The notes under the pieces: model-generated | Told to the model about the DNA's origin: nothing | Databases searched by the model: none | Seen by the model: the letters and a program-made list of their open reading frames with translations, nothing else | Assembly: GCA_016716525.1 (NCBI GenBank) | Contig: JADJWE010000009.1 | Location: 372,001 to 436,000, forward strand | Direction: 5' to 3' | DNA length: 64,000 nt | Origin: Candidatus Flexicrinis affinis | Lineage (GTDB): Bacteria > Chloroflexota > Anaerolineae > Aggregatilineales > Phototrophicaceae | Shown: piece by piece, positions 53,253-61,208 of the stretch | How positions within the stretch are numbered: the stretch's first letter is position 1 | Layout: each line of letters opens with the position of its first letter | Made by a program: the position numbers and the translations under genes

Positions 53253-54686
53253 ATGCGCGCTGTCCGCTTGAGTGTGATATTGTGCCTCGTGGTGGCCGTG
53301 TTTGGCGTGACATACGCCGCGCCGCCGTCGATTGGCGGCTGTCAGATTTTTCCCTCGAATAACGCATGGAACACGCCGGTCGATACCGCGCCGGTGCACC
53401 CCAACAGCGCCAACTACAGCGCCAACATCAACGCCAACGGTGGCGATTATGTGCACCCCGACTTTGGCGAGAATCCGGGCTACGGAATCCCGTGGACGAC
53501 AGTGACGTCCAGCCAGCCGCTGGTGCCGATCTCGTTCTACTATCCGAACGAAAGCGACCCCGGCCCGTATCCGATCCCGTCCGACGCCCCGGTCGAGGGC
53601 GGCGGCGACCGGCACGTACTGGTCGTCGAGACAACCAACTGCGTGCTGTATGAGGTGTACGACGCAGAGTACACCGGCAGTGACATCACGGGCTGGGACG
53701 CAGGCAGTGGGGCGATTTGGCCGCTGAACACCAACGACCTGCGCCCAGACGGATGGACGAGCGCCGATGCCGCGGGCCTGCCGATCCTCCCCGGCTTGGC
53801 GCGCTGCGACGAAGCCGAGTCCGGCACGATCGACCACGCCCTGCGGGTGACGTTCTCGCGCACGCAGCGGGCGTACATCTACCCGGCGACGCACTTCGCG
53901 TCGAGCTACACCGGCGCGAACTATCCGCCGATGGGCCTGCGGCTTCGACTCAAGGCCAGCTACAACATCGGGCATCTCGACGGGCAGGCGCTGGCGATCG
54001 CACAGGCGCTCAAGAAGTACGGCATGATCGTGGCCGACAACGGCTCGAACTGGTACATCAGCGGCGAGACCAACCCGGGCTGCTGGGACGACAACGACCT
54101 CAACCGGCTCAAGGCGATCCCCGGCACGGCGTTCGAGGTGATCGTTTCGCCGCCGCCGCCGTCGGATATCCCCGGCGATCTTCTCAACAACGGCGGGTTC
54201 GAGGCGGCGGACACGGGCGGCAAGGCGCCATCGTATTGGACGCGCATCACGAAGAAGGACAAGCGCGTATGCAATTCCGAGGACGCGCTCGGCCCGGATG
54301 TCATCGTGGCGCAGGCCGGCAACTGCGCGTTCCGATTCAAAGGCAGCGGCATGAAAGACAAGCTCCAGCAGACCCTCAACCTCAGCCCCGCGATTGCCGG
54401 TGGCGTGACGGTTTCGGCCCAGATCAAGACCGAGTCCAACCCGGCCGACAGCGGTCTGATTAAGGCCAAGCTGATCGGCACGGGTGGCGAGAAATCCGCG
54501 CTGTCGATCAATTTCCCTGCCGGTACAACCGCGTGGACGCCCTATGGCGCAGGGCACGATCCCGGCTTCGCGATTGCCAAAATCAAGCTGAAGGTACAGT
54601 CCACGGCAGGCAGCGGATTCGTCTGGCTCGACAGCCTGTCGGTCGTGGCGGGATCGCCGCGTTTGCCTGTTCCGGCAGGGCCGTAG
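53253..54686 (+). CDS. secreted protein with conserved N-terminal domain and C-terminal jelly-roll module
   Basis: A 477-residue protein with signal peptide LSVILCLVVAVFGVTYAA and GGGAGG 7 bases before the ATG. Residues 25-300 form a conserved domain (CQIFPSNNAWNTPVDTAPVHPNSANY, HVLVVETTNCVLYEVYDA, LRPDGWTSADAAGLPILPGLARCDE, RVTFSRTQRAYIYPATHF, GMIVADNGSNWYISGETNPG) seen in uncharacterised exoproteins. The last 165 residues (NNGGFEAADTGG, CAFRFKGSGMKDKLQQ, IAKIKLKVQSTAGSGFVWLD) are homologous to the C-terminal modules of the proteins at 10129 and 32871. It ends in PRLPVPAGP. No known catalytic residues. Confidence 0.8.
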   Translation: MRAVRLSVILCLVVAVFGVTYAAPPSIGGCQIFPSNNAWNTPVDTAPVHPNSANYSANINANGGDYVHPDFGENPGYGIPWTTVTSSQPLVPISFYYPNESDPGPYPIPSDAPVEGGGDRHVLVVETTNCVLYEVYDAEYTGSDITGWDAGSGAIWPLNTNDLRPDGWTSADAAGLPILPGLARCDEAESGTIDHALRVTFSRTQRAYIYPATHFASSYTGANYPPMGLRLRLKASYNIGHLDGQALAIAQALKKYGMIVADNGSNWYISGETNPGCWDDNDLNRLKAIPGTAFEVIVSPPPPSDIPGDLLNNGGFEAADTGGKAPSYWTRITKKDKRVCNSEDALGPDVIVAQAGNCAFRFKGSGMKDKLQQTLNLSPAIAGGVTVSAQIKTESNPADSGLIKAKLIGTGGEKSALSINFPAGTTAWTPYGAGHDPGFAIAKIKLKVQSTAGSGFVWLDSLSVVAGSPRLPVPAGP

Positions 54687-54748
54687 TACACTGTAAGGAT
54701 CGAGCACAGCTACCATCGTGCGACCAGCGTCCGGGGTAAGAGGTCGCC

Positions 54749-56959
54749 ATGAAACACTATGCGCAACGCGTGCGGAGAAAGTCCGAGAAGACGCCGCGGC
54801 CAGTGGCTCATGCCCATGCGCAGCAGCAGACGTCCGATCTTGATGAACTGATGCGTTTGCTGGCTACGGGTCCACGCAGCGACAAGACGACCGCTGCGGC
54901 CACGTCGCTCCAGCGTGCGATCGGCAACCGCGCCACCGCCAACCTGATCTCACGCGGCACCGCGCCCAAACAGCCCGTCATCATGCGCAACCTGTGGGAC
55001 GATCTGAAGTCCAAGGTGCGCAAGCCGAAAGCAGCACCAGCAACCCCGGCGTCAAGCCCGTCAGCTCCGTCAAGCTCGTCGCCTTCGCCGGCACCTTCCG
55101 CCTCTCCGGCGCCTGCCGGAGGTGCAGGGGGCAGCGGTGGAGCGGCCCCTGTAGTGTCGCCCGTGGTTCCAGCTGCCGGCGGCGGTGGGGGTGGCGGGGG
55201 TGGATCGGTGCCGGCAGGGCCTGCAGCACCAAAGACGAAGTCGCCACGGGTTCGCAATCAAACCGGGCTGGAAACGATGCACACCGGGATTGGATCAACC
55301 GTCATTGCGAATACGAACCCGGCCGCGGGTGATGATGAGAAAGTCGATCCGCTGGATGTTGCTTCGGAAGCGATCGAAGACGTCACGAGCGCGGCCGACT
55401 TCCTCAGCGGGGTCAAGGGCGATCTGACGATCGAGCCGAAGAGCGCCAAATACGACTCGATATACAAAGACTTCCTGCGTGACAAAGGCTTGCCCGCGAA
55501 CACGAAGGAAGACAATCTGACCGACAAACAAAAGGAGCAGCTCGCCGAGAAGCAAAAGGATGAGGGTGGCGTTCGCGTGCTGATCAAGGACGACAATGCG
55601 CGTGCCGATCTCGGAATCGCCGCAACGGCATTCTCAGGCGCCGCCGCGGCGGGCGGGTCTCTGAGCGGTATCGTCGGGTTCATCTCTTCGATTCAGAACT
55701 GGGGCGAGGCCGAAAACCATTGGCAGCGCGCGGACCTCGTGATGGACATGATCGGGCAAGGCAGCCAAACGCTGACGGGCGCGGGTCAGACCGTCGCCGC
55801 CGCGGGTGGTGTCGTGGCTGGCGGGGTGGCACGCCATCATGACAACCTGAGCGCCGCCAGCGACGTGGCCGACGGATTCTCCGGCGCGTCGGACTTCATC
55901 GGTGCACTCGGTGGGTCTGTCGAGACGTTGGTCTCCGCCGCCAAGATCGTACCGGCCGCCGTGCAGCTCTTCAAAGGCACCGGCGAAGGCTCGACCGCCG
56001 ATCAGGTGCTGGACATCACCGGTCACAGCATCAAGGTGCTCAAAGGTTTCCTGAGCGTCGCCAAGAGCACGATCTCGGGCCTGCGCGTGTTCCTCGACAT
56101 TGCCGGCAAGTCGGCGGACTTCGTCGCGGCCGTACCGATTGTCGGGTCGGCCATTAGCATCGGGATCCAACTGCTCGACATTCTGTTGCAAGCGGTCGAG
56201 ATCATTCGGCATGCGATTCGCATTCACAAGGCGCGCCGCAACGCCGCAAAGATGGAACGTCAGCTGACCCCGCTGGGCACCGCCGCCCTCAAGGCCAAGA
56301 AGCGGAATCGAGCCGCGGCTGTGGCCAATATCACCGACGACAAGGATCATCTGCTGCTCAAGCTGATCGAAGTCAACAGGAAGCGCGTCAATCGGGCGGT
56401 GCTGCCGCTGACGTCGGCGTGCATCAACACCATCGCCGACGTGATCTCGATTTCCGGCTCGATCCTCAACATCGTCGGTGTAGCGACCAGCGCGGCCTAT
56501 GGTGCCGGCGTTGCGCTCATGGCGACCGGCTACGCCGCGACGGGTACGGCCGGCGCGCTGAAGCTCGGTACCGCGCTGGCCAAGCCGACCGCAGCGCTCA
56601 TCCGGTTCCAGAAGCAGCAGATGCGCAATCTCGCCGCGAAAGACACAACCAACAGCGGCAAGAAGACGAAGTGGATTGTCGAGAAGGCCGGCAAGGTCTA
56701 CAACAAGGACAAGTCCAGCACCAAGAAGAAGGCCGAGTACCTTGCCAACGCGCGTCGCCTGATGACGATAGCGAAGGGTCTGGACGTGGTGAAGGACACG
56801 GATAAAGAACCCGTCAAGACTCAGAAGCTCAAGAGCTACGAACAGCTCGAGCTGATGATCAAGGCGACCGGCGTCAGCCCCAAGAAGCTGTACAAACAAA
56901 ACGGCAACCCGGCCGAGCAGATGAAGATGCTTATAGCGGCGATGAAGGAGCGCGGTTAG
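54749..56959 (+). CDS. large protein with contractile-injection-system cargo-like N-terminal motif
   Basis: A 736-residue protein without a signal peptide. Residues 54-67, LQRAIGNRATANLI, match the LQ..iGN.av..L motif that precedes many DUF4157-associated and eCIS-cargo proteins. A disordered Pro/Ser/Ala then Gly-rich linker follows (about residues 90-155, including nine Gly in a row). The body has Gly/Ala-rich amphipathic or hydrophobic helices (LGIAATAFSGAAAAGGSLSGIVGFISS; LTGAGQTVAAAGGVVAGGVA; FVAAVPIVGSAISIGIQLLDILLQAVEII; ISISGSILNIVGVATSAAYGAGVALMATGYAATGTAGALKL), which could insert in membranes. A Lys-rich end concludes it. No contractile-system genes are in the window. Start: ATG at 54749 with AAGAGG upstream. 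Confidence 0.75.
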   Translation: MKHYAQRVRRKSEKTPRPVAHAHAQQQTSDLDELMRLLATGPRSDKTTAAATSLQRAIGNRATANLISRGTAPKQPVIMRNLWDDLKSKVRKPKAAPATPASSPSAPSSSSPSPAPSASPAPAGGAGGSGGAAPVVSPVVPAAGGGGGGGGGSVPAGPAAPKTKSPRVRNQTGLETMHTGIGSTVIANTNPAAGDDEKVDPLDVASEAIEDVTSAADFLSGVKGDLTIEPKSAKYDSIYKDFLRDKGLPANTKEDNLTDKQKEQLAEKQKDEGGVRVLIKDDNARADLGIAATAFSGAAAAGGSLSGIVGFISSIQNWGEAENHWQRADLVMDMIGQGSQTLTGAGQTVAAAGGVVAGGVARHHDNLSAASDVADGFSGASDFIGALGGSVETLVSAAKIVPAAVQLFKGTGEGSTADQVLDITGHSIKVLKGFLSVAKSTISGLRVFLDIAGKSADFVAAVPIVGSAISIGIQLLDILLQAVEIIRHAIRIHKARRNAAKMERQLTPLGTAALKAKKRNRAAAVANITDDKDHLLLKLIEVNRKRVNRAVLPLTSACINTIADVISISGSILNIVGVATSAAYGAGVALMATGYAATGTAGALKLGTALAKPTAALIRFQKQQMRNLAAKDTTNSGKKTKWIVEKAGKVYNKDKSSTKKKAEYLANARRLMTIAKGLDVVKDTDKEPVKTQKLKSYEQLELMIKATGVSPKKLYKQNGNPAEQMKMLIAAMKERG

Positions 56960-57000
56960 GCGAAAAAGTGGGGCATTCGGCGTGCAGCCTCATAGAATAC

Positions 57001-57038
57001 TTGTTCTATAACAGGGACGGTGCTATACTGTCCCTGTT
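57001..57038 (+). promoter_or_regulatory. ssb promoter embedded in an inverted repeat
   Basis: TTGTTC (57001-57006) and TATACT (57024-57029) with a 17-base spacer form the promoter. The -10 element lies in the 11-bp centre of a perfect 9-bp inverted repeat, AACAGGGAC (57010-57018) and GTCCCTGTT (57030-57038). This geometry suits an operator for a repressor that would cover the -10 region. Confidence 0.55.
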
Positions 57039-57102
57039 GCGTCCTCTCCGAGTACATGGACGAAGCACACGCAGTGGATGAAGCGGCTAAAGGAGAGTAT
57101 CG

Positions 57103-57537
57103 ATGTATCAGCAAATCACAATTGTCGGCAATGTGGGGCGGGATCCCGAACTGCGGTATACGCCGCAGGGGATCGCAGTGTGCGACTTCTCAGTGGCAGT
57201 CAATCGCCGTATGGGGAGTGGCGAAGACGCGCGCGAGGAGACGACGTGGTTCCGCGTTACCGTGTGGCGGAATCAGGCCGAGGTTGTCTCGAAGTACCTG
57301 AAGAAGGGCCGGCAGGTGCTGGTCGTCGGGGACGTTCAGGCATCGGCCTACCTCGACAAATCGGGCCAGCCCGCCGCGACGCTTGAGGTTACCGCACAGA
57401 CGGTGCGGTTCATCGGGTCGCGCGACGACTCCGAAGGCGGCGGTGGCGGGGGGGAACGCTACGAAGAGGACTTCCAGCCGCGCGGCAAGCGGGGCGGCGG
57501 TCGCGCGCCGGAGAACTCCGAGGACATCCCGTTCTAG
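57103..57537 (+). CDS. ssb: single-stranded DNA-binding protein
   Basis: A 144-residue protein of DNA replication and repair. The OB fold is complete: QITIVGNVGRDPELRYTPQGIAVCDFSVAVNRRM, TTWFRVTVWRNQAEVVSKYLKKGRQVLVVGDVQ and SGQPAATLEVTAQTVRFIG. A Gly-rich linker and the acidic tip NSEDIPF follow; the tip recruits partner proteins in other bacteria. Start: ATG at 57103 with AAAGGAGAG 6 bases upstream. It is not in the usual rpsF-ssb-rpsR operon but stands alone under its own promoter, so it may be a second or the sole ssb copy. Confidence 0.95.
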   Translation: MYQQITIVGNVGRDPELRYTPQGIAVCDFSVAVNRRMGSGEDAREETTWFRVTVWRNQAEVVSKYLKKGRQVLVVGDVQASAYLDKSGQPAATLEVTAQTVRFIGSRDDSEGGGGGGERYEEDFQPRGKRGGGRAPENSEDIPF

Positions 57538-57565
57538 GTCGGGTTACAGGCTGTCAGAACCACAC

Positions 57566-57595
57566 AACGAGGGACGCAGCGCGCGTCCCTCGTTT
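57566..57595. terminator. bidirectional rho-independent terminator
   Basis: AACGAGGGACGC and GCGTCCCTCGTT form a perfect 12-bp stem with a 5-base loop, followed by TTT on the plus strand and preceded by a short A-run for the minus strand. It separates ssb from the convergent ABC ATPase gene. Confidence 0.8.
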
Positions 57596-57624
57596 GATTC
57601 AGATGCCTGTTTGATGGTTAGGGG

Positions 57625-58584
57625 TCAGCCCACGATTCCGTGCGTCACGCGCATGAAGACCGATTCGAGGTCGTGGACTTCTTCCTGAAACCCGAGGATT
57701 GCCACGCCGCCGGTCGTCAGAGTCTGATTGAGCGCCGCCACGCCGTCGTCGTCGCCGCTGAAGTCGACCCGCAGGCGGGAACGGCCGGCCTTCTGCTCAA
57801 GGATCTCCGCGGCGATCACGCCCTCGAACGCCAGTGCAATCGTGCGGGCGGTTTCGGCGGCGGTGTTGTCCTTGACCGTCACGAAGATTTCGCGGTGCGG
57901 CATAAGCCGGGCCTTAAGCTCGCCCATCGAGCCTTGCATGACGAGCCGGCCGGCCTCGACGATACCAATGTGCGAGCAGATGTTTTCGACGTCGGCGAGG
58001 ATGTGCGTGCTGAAGAAGATCGTCTTGCCCATGCGCGCCAGCTCGACCATCAGTTCGCGGATTTCGATTCGTGCGCGCGGGTCGAGGCCGCTGGCCGGCT
58101 CGTCGAGGATCAGCACGGCGGGGTCATGCGCGAGGGTACGCGCCAGCGACAGGCGCTGCTTCATACCACGGCTGAGTTTGTCGACCATGTCCTCGCGCTT
58201 GTGGGCGAGGTCGACCAGCGCCAGTAGGTCGTTGATCAGCTTCTTGCGCTCACCCTCGGCGATGTCGTAGCACGCCGCGAAGAAGTCGAGATATTCCCAC
58301 ACGCGCAGGTCTTCGTAGACGCCGAACTCGTCCGGCATGTAACCGATCGAACGGCGCACGGCGATCTGATCTTCGGTGACGCTGAAGCCGTTGACGCGGG
58401 CGCTGCCGCTGGTCGGGCGCGTAAGCGTCGTGAGCATGCGCATGGTGGTGGTCTTGCCGGCACCGTTGGGGCCCAGAAAGCCGTAGATCGACCCGGCTGG
58501 CACTTCCAGCGACAACCCGTCGACCGCGGTGAACTTGCCGAATCGCTTGACGAGATCGACAGTCTCGATAATCAGGTCAGCCAT
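57625..58584 (-). CDS. ABC transporter ATP-binding protein
   Basis: A 319-residue ATPase. Walker A is GPNGAGKTTT (about residues 38-47), the Q-loop region is IGYMPDEFGVYEDL, the signature is LSRGMKQRLSLARTLAHDP, Walker B is VLILDEPASGLDP and the H-loop is FFSTHIL. The extra C-terminal 90 residues (REIFVTVKDNTAAE...GVAILGFQEEVHDLESVFMRVTHG) resemble those of the CcmA/NodI/DrrA-type exporters. No permease gene is in the window, as the operon ends here before the terminator. Start: ATG at 58584, overlapping the DUF402 gene by 8 bp. Substrate unknown. Confidence 0.92.
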   Translation of the reverse strand: MADLIIETVDLVKRFGKFTAVDGLSLEVPAGSIYGFLGPNGAGKTTTMRMLTTLTRPTSGSARVNGFSVTEDQIAVRRSIGYMPDEFGVYEDLRVWEYLDFFAACYDIAEGERKKLINDLLALVDLAHKREDMVDKLSRGMKQRLSLARTLAHDPAVLILDEPASGLDPRARIEIRELMVELARMGKTIFFSTHILADVENICSHIGIVEAGRLVMQGSMGELKARLMPHREIFVTVKDNTAAETARTIALAFEGVIAAEILEQKAGRSRLRVDFSGDDDGVAALNQTLTTGGVAILGFQEEVHDLESVFMRVTHGIVG

Positions 58585-59071
58585 CTGATAGCCTCATCAC
58601 ACCGTGAAACGGGATCTGCCGCCGCGAGACGTGGTCAGCGAGCGCATCCAGGCCGCGCCACACTGCCGCCACCAGCGACTCGGATAAGTGTAGCGCGTCC
58701 AACTCGTCCTCATCCAGAACCAACAAGTTCCCGAAAGGATCGACAAAGGCGTCGAGCGCGAGGTCGTCGTACTGAATCGTCAGCGTTTCGTCCGCGCCGA
58801 TCAACTGCGCAGGCCGGCAGATGTTGCAGTACCACCCTTTGAGTCGGTCGTCGTCGACGTCGTGCATCTCGAAGATGTTGTACCAGCGGTCGGCATAAAA
58901 CGTTTCGACCATGCGGTCGCCCTGCCGGAAGTGCACGTAGTCGGTGGGGATATCGCGCGCCATGCGCGATTCGATCACGACGTGGAGGTCGCTTTGCTCG
59001 ACAACGTCGCCATAGTAGTGCCAGACGTACACGCCGGCATGATCGCGCTTTTCGATCCTTGCGCGTGTCAT
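58577..59071 (-). CDS. DUF402 domain protein
   Basis: A 164-residue protein. The segment FRQGDRMVETFYADRWYNIFEMHDVDDDRLKGWYCNICRPAQL followed by YDDLALDAFVDPFGNLLVLDEDELDAL is diagnostic for DUF402 (FomD/ribonuclease G-associated fold). Characterised relatives hydrolyse nucleoside diphosphates or phosphonate-nucleotide intermediates using metal bound by the Asp/Glu cluster seen here. Start: ATG at 59069-59071, overlapping the stop of the thiamine pyrophosphokinase gene as ATGA. It sits inside the HK-RR operon; there is no direct hint of its substrate. Confidence 0.88.
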   Translation of the reverse strand: MTRARIEKRDHAGVYVWHYYGDVVEQSDLHVVIESRMARDIPTDYVHFRQGDRMVETFYADRWYNIFEMHDVDDDRLKGWYCNICRPAQLIGADETLTIQYDDLALDAFVDPFGNLLVLDEDELDALHLSESLVAAVWRGLDALADHVSRRQIPFHGVMRLSDG

Positions 59072-59721
59072 GCTTTCCCGTCCGTATGGATCACCAACAA
59101 CCAGCCGTGTTCAAGCGAGATATGCGCGCTGTCGGCCAGCATTTCGTTGCTGATGCCGCGTGCTGGCCCGAACTCGAGCGTCTCACTGCGCAGCGGATAG
59201 GCAAGGCCGCTTGTCCGTACGCCGTATGCCGGCCCGCCGACGGGCAGCAGCGATACCGTATCGCCGGGATTGCCGTGCAGCGTGTGCGAACCGGGCCGCA
59301 GCAGCAGCACTTCCTCGTACCCGGCGACCATTCGCACCGTGCGCCCGGCCAGTTCCGGCAGTGCCAGCAAATACACGTTGGCAAGCGATTGATCGAGGCG
59401 TCCGCCCGTGCCGCCGATGATGATGATCGGGTCGCAGTCGCGCGCCGCTGCTTCCTTGAGTGCGAGTTCGAGGTCGGTTTCGTCTTTCTCCGGCGGATGA
59501 CGGATGATCTGCATGCCCTGTCCCTCAAGTTCGGACAGCAGGGCCGGCGCGACCGAGTCCATGTCGCCAATGATCGCGTCGGGCCGCAGCTCGTAGGCGG
59601 CGGCAATGTGCGCGCCGCCATCGGCCGCCAGCACCAGCGGGCGATCGATCAAGTTCAGCCACCTGTGGACGGTCGGCCCGGTTCGCAGCTCGCCATTGGC
59701 GAAGACCAGCGCAGCGGTCAT
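59068..59721 (-). CDS. thiamine pyrophosphokinase
   Basis: A 217-residue enzyme that transfers pyrophosphate from ATP to thiamine. It has the family blocks VLAADGGAHIA, DAIIGDMDSV, KDETDLELAL and IIGGTGGRLDQSLANVYLL, and a C-terminal beta-sandwich (GDTVSLLPVGGPAYGVRTSGLAYPL, ARGISNEMLADSAHISLEHGWLLVI). Start: ATG at 59719-59721, 7 bp after the hydrolase stop codon. It lies in a compact operon with a two-component system, an unusual neighbourhood for a vitamin salvage enzyme. Confidence 0.93.
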   Translation of the reverse strand: MTAALVFANGELRTGPTVHRWLNLIDRPLVLAADGGAHIAAAYELRPDAIIGDMDSVAPALLSELEGQGMQIIRHPPEKDETDLELALKEAAARDCDPIIIIGGTGGRLDQSLANVYLLALPELAGRTVRMVAGYEEVLLLRPGSHTLHGNPGDTVSLLPVGGPAYGVRTSGLAYPLRSETLEFGPARGISNEMLADSAHISLEHGWLLVIHTDGKA

Positions 59722-59728
59722 CGAGGAG

Positions 59729-60832
59729 TCACCGCGAGCGCCGCCGCCAGCGCTCCTTGACCTCGAATTCGCGCAGGTCGTTGGCGTCCAAGAATCCGGT
59801 CAGCAGGCGATGGAAGTTGTCGTATTCCGACATCGGGAAATGCCCGCCGGGCACCGGGATAGGGACGCACAGTTCCTCTTTCTCATGCGTGAGGTAGTTC
59901 CACACCGCCTCGTCGGGCGAGGGGATCAGCGGATCGTTCTGGCCGTGCACGAGCACCGTCGGCACCGGGATGACGCGCAGATTGTCGAGCATGCGGCCCG
60001 CGTCGTAGAAGATCGCGGTCTCGCGCAGCACGCGCCCGTCGATGCGCGAAACATCCGGCCCGAGGCGGTTGTACAGCCCGTCCGTCCGGCGCACGCAGCG
60101 GTTCAGCAGAGAGTCGGGCGACTGTGCCGCCAGCAGTTGGTACAACGGGTTCTGCGGGTTCGGGTCGGGGATATCGAGACCGGCGGCTTGCCGTTCGGCC
60201 TGCGCGCGGGCGGCTTCCTCCAGCTTAACCTGATTCAGCAGGCGGGCATTCGGAATGGTCGGGTCGCCCGGGCCGAGGTCGGCAATCGACGGCTGACGGG
60301 GACGGCTTGCCGGTTTGTCGTCGTAACCGCCGCGCCCCAACGACGCCAGCGGGCGTACGCCGCGCAATCCCTCCGCGTTGTAGATCGTCTTGTCGGGATC
60401 CATCGTACCGTGCACGGCCGAGGCCCGCATGCGCATCGGCGGCGCGCGGTGATCCAAGTCCACCGGCGAATACAACGGCGCGCTGATCAGCATCATGCGT
60501 GCCACGCTGTCCGGTGCACGCCTCGCGATCTCCGCGGCGATCCACGCGCCCAGCCCGTGCCCGATCAGCGCCGCACGCTTGAGGTCGAGCGCGTCGAGCA
60601 CGAACTGCACCATGCGGATTTGTTCTTCGATCGGGTAGCGGCGCGGGTTTTTGGCGCTGTCGCCGAAGCCGAACAGGTCGATTGCGTAGACCTTATACTT
60701 GAGGTGCAGGTGCTGCATGGTCGGCACCCAGTAGCGCCAACTGCCAATCCACCCGTGCAACAATACGACGGCCCGGCCCCGGCCAAGCGTCTCGTAATGG
60801 ACGAGGTCGCCGCCAACGGTAATCGCGCTCAT
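59729..60832 (-). CDS. alpha/beta-hydrolase fold protein without the nucleophile serine
   Basis: A 367-residue protein of the alpha/beta-hydrolase fold. Recognisable parts are VVLLHGWIGSWRYW (oxyanion-hole HG), VYAIDLFGFGDS, the nucleophile elbow AALIGHGLGAWIAAEIA, VPTVLVHGQNDPLIP (acid strand) and VPGGHFPMSEY (catalytic His). The elbow reads G-H-G-L-G where G-x-S-x-G is expected: the Ser codon is replaced by GGG. A long, partly disordered insertion (about residues 145-240) sits in the cap region. It may be a non-enzymatic member or use a different mechanism. Start: ATG at 60830-60832, adjacent to the stop codon of the response regulator. Confidence 0.85.
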   Translation of the reverse strand: MSAITVGGDLVHYETLGRGRAVVLLHGWIGSWRYWVPTMQHLHLKYKVYAIDLFGFGDSAKNPRRYPIEEQIRMVQFVLDALDLKRAALIGHGLGAWIAAEIARRAPDSVARMMLISAPLYSPVDLDHRAPPMRMRASAVHGTMDPDKTIYNAEGLRGVRPLASLGRGGYDDKPASRPRQPSIADLGPGDPTIPNARLLNQVKLEEAARAQAERQAAGLDIPDPNPQNPLYQLLAAQSPDSLLNRCVRRTDGLYNRLGPDVSRIDGRVLRETAIFYDAGRMLDNLRVIPVPTVLVHGQNDPLIPSPDEAVWNYLTHEKEELCVPIPVPGGHFPMSEYDNFHRLLTGFLDANDLREFEVKERWRRRSR

Positions 60833-61204
60833 CTATGCCCGCGCCAAGAACTGGTCGATATCCGCAATGAGCTGCGCGGTATCGAACGGCTTGATGAGGT
60901 ACGCCGTCGCGCCGGCGTCCAGCCCGGCCTGTACCTCGTCGTCGAGGCCGCGGGCGGAAAGGATGACGACCGGAATATGCGCGACTTCGCGGTTGGCCCT
61001 GAGGCGTCGACACGCTTCCAGACCGCCCAGCTTAGGCATGCGCAGGTCGAGCAAGATCAGATCCGGCATCTGCGTGGTGGCAGCGGTAATCGCCTCTTCG
61101 CCGTCGACCGCCTCGATCACGGTGTGATCGCCCAGCAGCTCGAGCGTAAACCTTACCAGTTCGCGGATGTCGCGGTCGTCTTCGGCAACAAGAATTCGGG
61201 CCAT
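60833..61204 (-). CDS. single-domain response regulator
   Basis: A 123-residue CheY-like receiver. It has ILVAEDDRDIREL (acidic pocket ED), the phospho-acceptor Asp in DLILLDLRMPKLGG (about residue 53), the conserved Ser/Thr in VVILSARG and the Lys in YLIKPFD. There is no output domain. Start: ATG at 61202-61204 (MARILVAEDD), 4 bp after the stop of the histidine kinase gene, so the kinase is its likely partner. The next gene starts immediately at its stop codon (TAGATG). Confidence 0.93.
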   Translation of the reverse strand: MARILVAEDDRDIRELVRFTLELLGDHTVIEAVDGEEAITAATTQMPDLILLDLRMPKLGGLEACRRLRANREVAHIPVVILSARGLDDEVQAGLDAGATAYLIKPFDTAQLIADIDQFLARA

Positions 61205-61208
61205 GCGG

